Assembly: GCA_027043985.1 (NCBI GenBank)
Contig: JALUDQ010000245.1
Coordinates: forward strand, 1-7,444
Reading direction: 5' to 3'
DNA: 7,444 bases
From: Desulfurococcales archaeon
Lineage (GTDB): Archaea; Thermoproteota; Thermoprotei_A; Sulfolobales; WANQ01
Below are positions 1 to 5,750 of the stretch, piece after piece; the first letter of the stretch is position 1, and every line of letters starts with the position of its first letter. The notes under the pieces are model-generated. The model worked only from the letters and a program-made list of their open reading frames with translations. It was not told the DNA's origin and searched no databases. The position numbers were made by a program, and so were the translations under genes.

Positions 1-139
1 TTGCTTCTCCCTTATACTTTGCTAGGAGTTCTACTGCTTCCTCTATGGTCTTTGGCTCATAGTATTCGAATTTTACTGGTATGATATGAGTGTTTATCTT
101 GTTTATATAGTGGGCTGCTTTAACCTTGAACTCAACCAT
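1..139 (-). CDS. FAD-binding (CoxM-type) subunit of a molybdenum hydroxylase, N-terminal 46 residues only
   Basis: Reading the minus strand from ATG at 139-137 gives an open frame that leaves the window at position 1. After a basic leader (MVEFKVKAAHYINKINTH) comes PVKFEYYEPKTIEEAVELL, followed by AKYKGEA. The pattern 'F-x-Y-x-x-P-x-T-x-x-E-A-x-x-L-L' is the typical opening of the FAD-binding medium subunit of CO-dehydrogenase/xanthine-dehydrogenase-type enzymes, just before the GG-containing FAD loop. In this family the subunit passes electrons from 2Fe-2S clusters to FAD and an external acceptor, normally in the cytoplasm. It starts 5 bases after the stop of the catalytic subunit, so the two are co-transcribed and probably translationally coupled. 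A 2Fe-2S (CoxS) gene is expected further along but is not visible. The start is supported by AGGTGA six bases upstream. The first ~18 residues are not typical of the family and could be a lineage-specific extension. Confidence 0.85.
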   Translation of the reverse strand, partial: MVEFKVKAAHYINKINTHIIPVKFEYYEPKTIEEAVELLAKYKGEA

Positions 140-144
140 TTCTT

Positions 145-150
145 TCACCT
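145..150 (-). promoter_or_regulatory. Ribosome binding site of the FAD subunit, overlapping the upstream stop codon
   Basis: On the minus strand AGGTGA (150 to 145) consists of the last Arg codon (AGG) and the TGA stop of the large subunit. It lies 5 bases before the ATG of the FAD subunit. This suits translational coupling, with a ribosome ending on the large subunit already placed for the next start. Confidence 0.75.
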
Positions 151-2523
151 CTTCTCCTTCTCTTTCAATGCTTTGAGGATCTTCTCAGGTGTAATGGGTA
201 GCTCGTAGAAACGCACGCCTATCGCATTATAGATAGCGTTAGCTACAGCGGCGGCAACAGGATTCTTTGCAGCTTCTCCCAGCCCCTTTGCTCCAAAGGG
301 TCCCGTTGGCTCGTATGTTTCAGCAAATATTACCTTGAAGTCTTCTAGTTTTGGCATGTCTGGTGCTGTAACTATCTTGTAGTCTGTTATGAAGCCCTTG
401 TTTCTCAAATCACCTGTCTCGGGGTCATAGGTTGTGTCTTCTAGTACCGCCATACCCCATCCCTGAGCAAATCCTCCGTGAAGCTGGCCTGCTGCTAGTG
501 ATGGGTTTATTACTGTTCCCATGTCTGCTCCAGCTACAACTCTTACTGGTCTAACAATACCAGTCTCGGTGTCTACTTCCACTTCTACAAAGTATACCGT
601 GAAGGTTGGTGGAGCGGCTGGTGCACGATAGCTTACTACCGCCGCTATACTACCCCAATTCTTCTGCCATGCAATTCTAGCGACTTCTCCAACAGTTATT
701 CTCTTATCGGGATTGCCTTCAACATATATTACTCCTTGTCCAAGCTCCTCATCCGGTTCTATTCTTAGTCCTTCTGGTGTAGCTATGTCTCCTAGGATCC
801 TGGCTGCGTATTCTAGTAGTTTCTTCTTCACTATCCTAGCAGCTCTTCTAGCTGCTTCTCCTCCAACATAGGTTCCACGTGATGCATGAGTACATACGTC
901 ATAGACTGTTGTCTGGGCATCACTCCACACTATGTTTACTTTCTCTAAGGGTATTCCGAGTTCTTCTGCTATGATCTTGGCGTGCGCATCTAGTGTTCCT
1001 CCACCGTGGTCTTGGAGCGCAGTTATATAGTCTACGCTTCCGTCTTCGTTTACCTTGAGTATTGCTCCTGTATAATCTATTACGGTACCAGATAATGGTC
1101 CTCCAGCACCGCTTGTATGGAAGCCTCTTGCTACACCAATACCCCTCCTATACCTTCCCTTCTGGGAACCAGGTTTGGGCCTATTCTTCCATCCTATGAG
1201 TTCTGCTCCTTTTCTCAGTAGCTCGGGTACACCGTCGCTACGTATAACCGATTTTACTGTTGGTCCCTGACCCCAGAATATGTCTCCTCTACCCACATAG
1301 TTCTTTAGCCGAAACTCTATTGGATCTATTCCAAGCTTCTCGGCAAGTTCGTCTATTACTGTTTCTACAGCCCATGTTACCTGAGGGTTACCGTAGCCTC
1401 TAAAGGCACACGTTGGAACCTTGTTGGTGTAGACTGCTATACCCTTGTATCTAATATTCTTCCACTTGTAGAGGGATACAAACCATCCGAGAGCCGTCCC
1501 GAGCAGCGGGTATGCTTGGATTTGATGTGCCCCTATATCCATAATGTTCTCTAGTTCTCCAGCTACGAGTGTTCCGTCTTTCTTTGCTCCAACTTTTAGT
1601 CTTAGAACCATTTGGTATGATGCATGGTCCCTCATGTCCTCTTCTCTTGTAAGGGCTATTCTTACTGGTCTCTTAGCCTTTAACGCTAGGGCAACTGCTA
1701 CCAGGGTTACAAGGTTTGTCTGAATACTTGATCCAAAAGCTCCTCCTATGGGTAGCTTGATTACGTTTACCTTGCTCATCGGGATATCGAATACTTGGGA
1801 TATCAGTATCCTCGTATTATGTATTGTTTGAGTTGTTGTCCAGACGGTTATCCCGCCATCTGGTTCTGGTTTAGCGACTGCAACCTTGGGTTCTAGCTGC
1901 ATATGGTATCTTCTATTAGTCTTAAAGACACGTTCAATAACTATGTCTGCTTCCTTAAATGCCTGGTCTGGGTCTCCTTCAACATATTCTCTTGTACAAG
2001 CTATATTGTTCTTTACCTCTATCTCCTTCTGACCAAACAATATCTTATCATGTATCTTTGGTTTGCCCGGGGTCATCGACTCGAAGGGATCTAGTATGGG
2101 CTCGTATACTTCTTCCCACTCGATCTTTATTGCCTCTAAGGCTTTTTGTGCAAGCTCTTCTGTTTCAGCTGCTACAGCTGCAATGTATTCTCCAACAAAT
2201 CTCGGATGATCTGTTAAGACCTCCCAATCCTTATAGTTGACCTCATCAACGCTTACTAGTCTAATATTGAACTTCTTCCTCGGAACATCCTTGAAGGTTA
2301 CTACTACTGCTCCCATTTTCTCTGCTTCACTTGTATCAATGTGTTTTATCTTGGCATGAGCATAGGGGCTTTTAAGTATCCTTCCATGTAGCATGCCTGG
2401 TAAATAGATATCGTAAGCGTACTTCGCTTGGCCCGTGACCTTAGCTATACCGTCCTTACGTATGGTGTCTTTACCTATATAGCGGAACTGTTTATTATCA
2501 CGTAGGTCTTCTGCTAAAGCCAC
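145..2523 (-). CDS. Molybdopterin-binding catalytic subunit of a xanthine dehydrogenase/aldehyde oxidase family hydroxylase, divergent type
   Basis: The 792-residue protein has the full family length. Residues ~30-145 match the aldehyde oxidase a/b hammerhead domain, and ~160 to the end the two molybdopterin-binding domains. Visible motifs are WTTTQ (Q232, equivalent of the Gln near the Mo oxo group), GGAFGSS (260-266, normally GGGFGGK), CAFRGYGNPQ (372-381), DHGGGT (505-510, normally xMGQGS), THASRGTYVGGEA (545-557) and GAKGLGE (744-750), whose E750 matches the catalytic Glu. It lacks the AYRCSFR loop of true CO dehydrogenase, so CO oxidation is unlikely; the substrate (aldehyde, purine, N-heterocycle or acyl-CoA) cannot be read from sequence. 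No signal peptide is seen. The start is GTG at 2523-2521, supported by GAGGT seven bases upstream and by the absence of any Met before residue 44. The FAD subunit follows after 5 bases, so this is the first visible gene of an operon. Confidence 0.93.
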   Translation of the reverse strand: MALAEDLRDNKQFRYIGKDTIRKDGIAKVTGQAKYAYDIYLPGMLHGRILKSPYAHAKIKHIDTSEAEKMGAVVVTFKDVPRKKFNIRLVSVDEVNYKDWEVLTDHPRFVGEYIAAVAAETEELAQKALEAIKIEWEEVYEPILDPFESMTPGKPKIHDKILFGQKEIEVKNNIACTREYVEGDPDQAFKEADIVIERVFKTNRRYHMQLEPKVAVAKPEPDGGITVWTTTQTIHNTRILISQVFDIPMSKVNVIKLPIGGAFGSSIQTNLVTLVAVALALKAKRPVRIALTREEDMRDHASYQMVLRLKVGAKKDGTLVAGELENIMDIGAHQIQAYPLLGTALGWFVSLYKWKNIRYKGIAVYTNKVPTCAFRGYGNPQVTWAVETVIDELAEKLGIDPIEFRLKNYVGRGDIFWGQGPTVKSVIRSDGVPELLRKGAELIGWKNRPKPGSQKGRYRRGIGVARGFHTSGAGGPLSGTVIDYTGAILKVNEDGSVDYITALQDHGGGTLDAHAKIIAEELGIPLEKVNIVWSDAQTTVYDVCTHASRGTYVGGEAARRAARIVKKKLLEYAARILGDIATPEGLRIEPDEELGQGVIYVEGNPDKRITVGEVARIAWQKNWGSIAAVVSYRAPAAPPTFTVYFVEVEVDTETGIVRPVRVVAGADMGTVINPSLAAGQLHGGFAQGWGMAVLEDTTYDPETGDLRNKGFITDYKIVTAPDMPKLEDFKVIFAETYEPTGPFGAKGLGEAAKNPVAAAVANAIYNAIGVRFYELPITPEKILKALKEKEKR

Positions 2524-2530
2524 AACTATT

Positions 2531-2535
2531 ACCTC
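2531..2535 (-). promoter_or_regulatory. Ribosome binding site deciding the GTG start of the large subunit
   Basis: Minus-strand GAGGT (2535 to 2531) lies seven bases before GTG at 2523. It is the main reason for accepting a GTG start here. It also touches the left arm of the dyad at 2536-2551. Confidence 0.65.
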
Positions 2536-2551
2536 GTGAAAACGGGTTCAC
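2536..2551. promoter_or_regulatory. Dyad GTGAA-N6-TTCAC before the hydroxylase operon
   Basis: The plus strand shows GTGAA (2536-2540), AACGGG, TTCAC (2547-2551), directly upstream of the ribosome site of the minus-strand large subunit. Arms are 5 bp. It could be a repressor site or a weak RNA hairpin near the ribosome site. No regulator is identified. Confidence 0.35.
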
Positions 2552-2562
2552 ACGTGAGAAGT

Positions 2563-2580
2563 AGTAACAAAAAGGTTACT
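2563..2580. promoter_or_regulatory. Dyad AGTAAC-N6-GTTACT, operator-like
   Basis: Perfect 6-bp arms, AGTAAC (2563-2568) and GTTACT (2575-2580), flank AAAAAG. It lies 40 bases before the GTG start of the large subunit and 28 bp centre to centre from the dyad at 2536-2551, close to whole helical turns. The form suits a dimeric winged-helix or TetR-like regulator; this is inference. Confidence 0.4.
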
Positions 2581-2621
2581 GAAAAATCTTATGCTGGTAA
2601 AACAGATTCTAGTAGAAGTTC

Positions 2622-2630
2622 TATTAAAAA
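2622..2630 (-). promoter_or_regulatory. Possible TATA box of the hydroxylase operon
   Basis: The minus strand reads TTTTTAATA here. Initiation ~26 bases on would begin near 2600 and give a leader of ~75 bases containing both dyads. Surrounding sequence is very AT-rich, so other boxes (for example around 2648-2658) are possible. Confidence 0.25.
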
Positions 2631-2649
2631 TACGAACAATATAACATAA

Positions 2650-2658
2650 TTTATAATA
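2650..2658 (+). promoter_or_regulatory. Possible TATA box for the guide RNA
   Basis: TTTATAATA is a good archaeal TATA match on the plus strand. Initiation would fall near 2680, about 40 bases before the mature sRNA, so 5' trimming would be needed. The same AT-rich stretch could serve the minus-strand operon. Confidence 0.25.
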
Positions 2659-2718
2659 CAAAACCAGATACATAGAACGATTAACTAGATAAAGTAGGAT
2701 TCCATAGAACTTACCCTC

Positions 2719-2783
2719 GGGGCTGTGATGACCCGAGATTAAACGGAAACATGGGTGAAGAACCAGCCGAGCATCTGAGCCCC
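2719..2783 (+). ncRNA. Archaeal box C/D guide sRNA (2'-O-methylation guide)
   Basis: All elements are present at archaeal spacing: C box GTGATGA (2725-2731), 12-base guide (2732-2743), D' box CGGA (2744-2747, one change from CTGA), C' box GTGAAGA (2755-2761, one change), 13-base guide (2762-2774) and D box CTGA (2775-2778). A perfect 5-bp terminal stem, GGGGC (2719-2723) with GCCCC (2779-2783), closes the kink-turn. Such RNAs assemble with L7Ae, Nop5 and fibrillarin and direct methylation of the target base paired to the fifth guide base before D or D'. That predicts a U in a target reading AUGCUCGGCUGGU (D guide) and an A in UUUAAUCUCGGG (D' guide); I could not assign either target from memory. 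The gene lies 84 bases before the amidohydrolase gene on the same strand, so it may share that transcript or have its own promoter. Confidence 0.85.
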
Positions 2784-2834
2784 CTTTATACTCGCTCGTA
2801 TGGGCTGGGTTAACTGGATTATCCGGATTTTATT

Positions 2835-2841
2835 CTTTTAA
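2835..2841 (+). promoter_or_regulatory. Probable TATA box of the amidohydrolase gene
   Basis: CTTTTAA, in a T-rich stretch, is centred ~26-29 bases before the GTG at 2867. This suits a leaderless or very short-leader transcript. A second candidate, TTTATAC at 2785-2791, would give a leader of ~55 bases. Confidence 0.4.
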
Positions 2842-2866
2842 CCCCCTCTTAGCATCTTACATATAT

Positions 2867-4255
2867 GTGGTTCAAAGGTTTTGTGAGGCGTTGTTTCCCG
2901 TGGCAAATGGTTCTATTCTTGTCCGTGGTGTGAGGCTTGTTCTACCCTACGGGATAAGAGATTATGTTGACGTCCTAGTAGTTAATGGTAGAGTTGAGGC
3001 AATTGGCCGAGGCCTCGATAAGCCTAGTGGAGTCGAGGTATTAGAGGCTAGGGGACTACTAGCTTTTCCGGGAGCAGTTGACGAGCATGTTCATATGAGA
3101 GAGCCGGGTCTAGAGTATAAGGATGACTTCTACCATGGGACTATGGCTGCTGCGGCAGGTGGTGTTACAACTGTTTTAGAGATGCCTAATACTCTTCCAC
3201 CAGTTGAGAATCGTAGAATACTTGAGGAGAAGGCTAAGCGGTTGTCGGGTAGAGCTCACGTGGACTTTGGGTTATATGGTGTGATCCATGATGGGAATAT
3301 AGATGAGTTCGAAGAAATAGTTTATGGTGGTGCTGTTGGATTCAAGATATTTCTCGGGCCAACTACTGGCAATATTCCAGCACCAAACGATGGCACACTC
3401 ATAGAGGCTTTGTCAAAGTCTGCTAAAATGAATGTTCCCATAGCCTTCCATGCCGAGAACTGGAACCTCGTGAAATATTATACGGAGAAGGTTAAGGCTA
3501 CGGGTAGAACGGATCCAGTAGCCCATACCGATGCTCGTCCTCCTATATGTGAGGAGGAGGCTATTCAGAGACTAATATTGTATTCTAAGCATACGGGTGG
3601 AAGAGTACTCATAGTACATATGAGTGCCAAGGAGGGCGTAGAACTCTTACGTCAAGCAAGGGCTTTGAAGCTTAATGTTTGGGGGGAAACAAACCCACAC
3701 TACCTACTATTAACTGTTAGAGACTATGAGAAATATGGTGTCTTGATAAAAGTTAACCCACCAATACGCGATGAGAGTCACCAGAGAGAGCTTTGGAGAG
3801 CAGTACTAGATGGAACTATTACTCATATGGGATCAGATCACGCTCCTCATAACAGGGAAGAGAAGGAAAGGAATGTGTGGGAGGCTTCAGCTGGATTCCA
3901 TGGTGTTAGAACCCTAATGCCGTTGATGATAGACCAGGCTCTTAGAGGCAAGTTGCCGTTGACTAAGATACCAGAGCTTCTCGCAGAAAACCCGGCTAGG
4001 CTATTCAATATCTACCCGCGTAAGGGTTCGTTGAGTATTGGTAGTGATGGAGACCTTGTCCTAGTGGATCCAAGAGAAGAAACTGTATTGAGGGAAGAGG
4101 ACTTGTATGCTAAGAACCCGTTGTCACCATTTATTGGCTGGAGGCTGAAAGGTAAGATTAAATATGTTATCCTTAGAGGAAACATTATTGCAAAAGACGG
4201 TAAAGTTGTTGAAGAGAAGCCTTTAGGAGAATGGATTAAGCCAGAGCTAGTATAA
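2867..4255 (+). CDS. pyrC: Dihydroorotase-family cyclic amidohydrolase (probable dihydroorotase)
   Basis: The 462-residue protein is a full-length amidohydrolase-superfamily TIM barrel. Motifs in order: DEHVHMREPG (metal ligands H74, H76; R78), EMPNTLPP (N108), GFKIFLG (K160, the position of the carbamylated metal-bridging Lys), FHAEN (H195), IVHMS (H251), NPPIRDESHQRELW (298-310), GSDHAPH (D324, catalytic Asp) and the C-terminal GSLSIGSDGDLVLVDP. Dihydroorotase interconverts N-carbamoyl-aspartate and dihydroorotate in pyrimidine synthesis. The segment EASAGFHGVRTLMPL (339-353) replaces the usual SGxPGxET, and no other pyrimidine gene is adjacent, so allantoinase or hydantoinase activity is a real alternative. 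The GTG at 2867 follows a TATA-like box at leaderless distance; GTG at 2900 (residue 12), 11 bases after GAGG (2885-2888), would give 451 residues and also fits the family. It ends in the inverted repeat shared with the convergent ATPase gene. Confidence 0.85.
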   Translation: MVQRFCEALFPVANGSILVRGVRLVLPYGIRDYVDVLVVNGRVEAIGRGLDKPSGVEVLEARGLLAFPGAVDEHVHMREPGLEYKDDFYHGTMAAAAGGVTTVLEMPNTLPPVENRRILEEKAKRLSGRAHVDFGLYGVIHDGNIDEFEEIVYGGAVGFKIFLGPTTGNIPAPNDGTLIEALSKSAKMNVPIAFHAENWNLVKYYTEKVKATGRTDPVAHTDARPPICEEEAIQRLILYSKHTGGRVLIVHMSAKEGVELLRQARALKLNVWGETNPHYLLLTVRDYEKYGVLIKVNPPIRDESHQRELWRAVLDGTITHMGSDHAPHNREEKERNVWEASAGFHGVRTLMPLMIDQALRGKLPLTKIPELLAENPARLFNIYPRKGSLSIGSDGDLVLVDPREETVLREEDLYAKNPLSPFIGWRLKGKIKYVILRGNIIAKDGKVVEEKPLGEWIKPELV

Positions 4256-4277
4256 CATTATATTATAGTTATACTAG
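4247..4277. terminator. Shared bidirectional inverted repeat at convergent gene ends
   Basis: CTAGTATAAC (4247-4256) and GTTATACTAG (4268-4277) form a perfect 10-bp inverted repeat around an 11-base AT-only loop. Each arm contains the last codons and TAA stop of one of the two convergent genes, so both proteins end in Leu-Val. A hairpin would form in either transcript. T-runs follow on the plus strand (TTTTTTA, 4278-4284), which suits archaeal termination. Termination is inferred, not shown. Confidence 0.5.
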
Positions 4278-5306
4278 TTTTTTAGATGCCTCCCTATATA
4301 TTGGGTCTAGGAACTCGTAGTCTTTTATAATGCTCATTTTCTCTAGGTTTCTAAGGATATTGCTTAGAATGCTCTTTGAGATAGTCTTATTCTCTACTCT
4401 TTCAAGGTATCTCTTTACTTCGCTCCAAGACCTAGCTCCTTCGGCTACGGCTTTTAGCACGTGCTTGTATCTAACTGGTCTATTCCTTAACAAGTTTTCT
4501 AGTTCTCTACGTGCTAGTCGGGTGGCTAGGCTTAATACTTCTCTAGGATCACATCTACCTTCAAGACATCTTGCTCCATAGAATGTTAGCCACCCAGGTA
4601 TACCGTCTAAAAGATCTACAGCCTCCTCAATGAGGCTTACTGGCACGTTTTTCCCGGCTTCACTGAATCCTTTTTCGAGGAAGTCTATGGATTCTTTTCT
4701 ACTGAATCTCTCTAATTTTATTTCAACAAAGTATCTGCCATATAGTGGTGATGAGGGATCATCTATTTTCAATAAATCGTAGAGTAGTCCGACTTCACTA
4801 CCACTTAGAATGAAGGTGAGGTTTCTACAGTAATCATAAGCGTGGGCTAGGGATTCTAGGAATTCTCTTGATAGGGGTCCACGAAGGTTCTGGGCTTCAT
4901 CAAATACTATGACCGCTCCAGTATCGTCTAATGCATCAAATAGTGAGGGTAGAGTAACCATATCCCTACCTCTCCATGTTAGCTCTACTTCGAATCCCAT
5001 TATGCTTATCCCTCTAACGCGCTTCAAGGCTTCTACTATTCTATTACTTGTCTTGCTTAAAGCTTCAGCTAACTTCGAGTAAAGGTGTAGACGACTATAG
5101 TTTTCCGGTAATCCTCTTACATCAACTATTATCTTTGTCACATCTATTTCGTTTAAAGCTACTCTTATAACAGAGGTCTTCCCTATTCTCCTGATACCAG
5201 TTACAAGTATGAGTGGTCTACCAATACTATCCTTGATTTTCTCTATTTCAGCTTCTCTGTCGTAGAGGTCTTCTCTCCTCTCCTTAGGACGTTCATCAAA
5301 TAGCAT
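4269..5306 (-). CDS. Archaeal ATPase (ATPase_2 / MNS-STAND type P-loop NTPase) with C-terminal winged helix
   Basis: The 345-residue protein opens with a short segment containing LYDREAEIEKI (14-24), typical just before the P-loop in this family. Walker A is TGIRRIGKTS (36-45, K43, T44), Walker B AVIVFDEAQN (131-140, D136, E137), and FILSGSEVG (166-173) is sensor-I-like. SSPLYGRYFVEIKLERF (185-201) and DGIPGWLTFYG (234-244) are further family signatures. Residues ~280-345 look like a winged-helix module (SWSEVKRYL, then SILSNILRNLEKMSII). Family members are abundant in archaea and mostly uncharacterised; roles suggested include nucleic-acid-linked or regulatory switches, and nothing here narrows that. 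ATG at 5306 is the start; no clear GGTGA precedes it. Instead two tandem dyads directly abut the start codon, so transcription may be repressed there, possibly by the protein itself. It converges with the amidohydrolase gene across 13 bases. Confidence 0.88.
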   Translation of the reverse strand: MLFDERPKERREDLYDREAEIEKIKDSIGRPLILVTGIRRIGKTSVIRVALNEIDVTKIIVDVRGLPENYSRLHLYSKLAEALSKTSNRIVEALKRVRGISIMGFEVELTWRGRDMVTLPSLFDALDDTGAVIVFDEAQNLRGPLSREFLESLAHAYDYCRNLTFILSGSEVGLLYDLLKIDDPSSPLYGRYFVEIKLERFSRKESIDFLEKGFSEAGKNVPVSLIEEAVDLLDGIPGWLTFYGARCLEGRCDPREVLSLATRLARRELENLLRNRPVRYKHVLKAVAEGARSWSEVKRYLERVENKTISKSILSNILRNLEKMSIIKDYEFLDPIYREASKKLV

Positions 5307-5341
5307 GGTTCTACCCCGGAACCCGGGTTCTGCCCCAGAAC
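5307..5341. promoter_or_regulatory. Two tandem 16-bp dyads abutting the ATPase start codon
   Basis: GGTTCTACCCCGGAAC (5307-5322) and GGTTCTGCCCCAGAAC (5326-5341) match at 14 of 16 positions with a 19-bp period. Each is a dyad: the second has perfect arms GTTCT/AGAAC, the first GTTC/GAAC. Their junction makes a perfect 12-bp palindrome GAACCCGGGTTC (5319-5330). They lie between a TATA-like CTTATAG (5347 to 5341, minus strand) and the ATG at 5306, the usual place for a repressor operator in archaea. Alternatively they form G/C-rich hairpins in the mRNA leader. Confidence 0.6.
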
Positions 5342-5347
5342 TATAAG
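5341..5347 (-). promoter_or_regulatory. Possible TATA box of the ATPase gene
   Basis: Minus-strand CTTATAG would place initiation near 5318, inside the start-proximal dyad and about 12 bases before the ATG. The element touches the end of the distal dyad, so bound repressor would block it. Confidence 0.35.
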
Positions 5348-5426
5348 CTAGTCTCTAAGCAAAATAAGTGCTCTCCACGGGAAACTGAATAAAATAATGA
5401 TGAGTTTAATTATTGGTGACTAGGGA
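5348..5426. other. Rest of the spacer between the ATPase gene and the 98-residue gene
   Basis: About 80 AT-rich bases with no convincing ORF or RNA. There is an isolated ATGATGA (5397-5403) without a partner D box, and ATAAGTGCT (5364-5372), a 9-mer that recurs inverted at 5790-5798. Confidence 0.4.
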
Positions 5427-5723
5427 CTATTTTCTACGATACTCGTAGTCGGGTGCAAAATCAAATGTACTGCTCTTCTTCTCTCCAATAATGTATAACT
5501 TCCCATTGTAGACTAATGTACTATGAACTATAATACCTCTCTTACCCAGCTCTCTGAAAATATGTTGTAACCTTACTGGGATATACTTGTACTCATATAG
5601 GACTAGTTTTTCCACTCCTATATTTTCTTCTTCTAGTGTTTCATATATTACTCTTTTTAAATCTTCGTTTAAGTCTTTTAATTCTACTTGTTTTAATATA
5701 TCTGGTTCTAGGTCTTCTAACAT
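5427..5723 (-). CDS. Hypothetical protein, 98 residues, unrecognised
   Basis: I do not recognise this protein. It is soluble in appearance, with no signal peptide, membrane segment or Cys. Residues ~1-40 are highly acidic and predicted helical (MLEDLEPDILKQVELKDLNE and on). The middle KLVLYEYKYIPVRLQHIFRELGKRGIIV has a helix that could be helix-turn-helix-like, and the end GKLYIIGEKKSSTF suggests a beta hairpin before a charged tail (DYEYRRK). A small helix-then-wing layout is conceivable but weak. The ATG at 5723 is backed by GAGGT seven bases upstream (5735 to 5731). It lies 120 bases ahead of the ATPase gene on the same strand, with separate promoter-like elements before each, and diverges from the second hydroxylase gene across 166 bases. 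As a small basic/acidic protein next to a divergent promoter it could be a local regulator; this is speculation. Confidence 0.7.
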   Translation of the reverse strand: MLEDLEPDILKQVELKDLNEDLKRVIYETLEEENIGVEKLVLYEYKYIPVRLQHIFRELGKRGIIVHSTLVYNGKLYIIGEKKSSTFDFAPDYEYRRK

Positions 5724-5750
5724 GTTTTATACCTCTCATTCAAGTATTAG

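Noticed and set aside
1903..2240. Two overlapping plus-strand ORFs of 63 and 93 codons
   Set aside because: They lie wholly inside the well-supported minus-strand hydroxylase gene, have low-complexity Leu/Ser-rich products, and no ribosome site.
145..2523. Calling the left large subunit a CO dehydrogenase (CoxL)
   Set aside because: The AYRCSFR active-site loop is absent; the equivalent segment is CAFRGYG, as in aldehyde/xanthine-type enzymes.
2762..2774. Assigning the D guide to a tRNA D-arm because its complement contains GCUC and CUGGU
   Set aside because: The target would need G at tRNA position 14, which is nearly always A, so I leave the target unassigned.
2751..2813. A 20-codon plus-strand ORF (MGEEPAEHLSPLYTRSYGLG)
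   Set aside because: It overlaps the C' box, guide and D box of the sRNA and has no ribosome site, so the RNA reading explains the sequence better.
4330..4581. Plus-strand ORF of 83 codons
   Set aside because: It is antisense to the conserved C-terminal part of the ATPase, and its product has no family features.
5385..5403. Possible second box C/D RNA (CTGA at 5385-5388, ATGATGA at 5397-5403)
   Set aside because: The order is wrong. No CTGA follows the C-like box at ~45 bases and no terminal stem is present.
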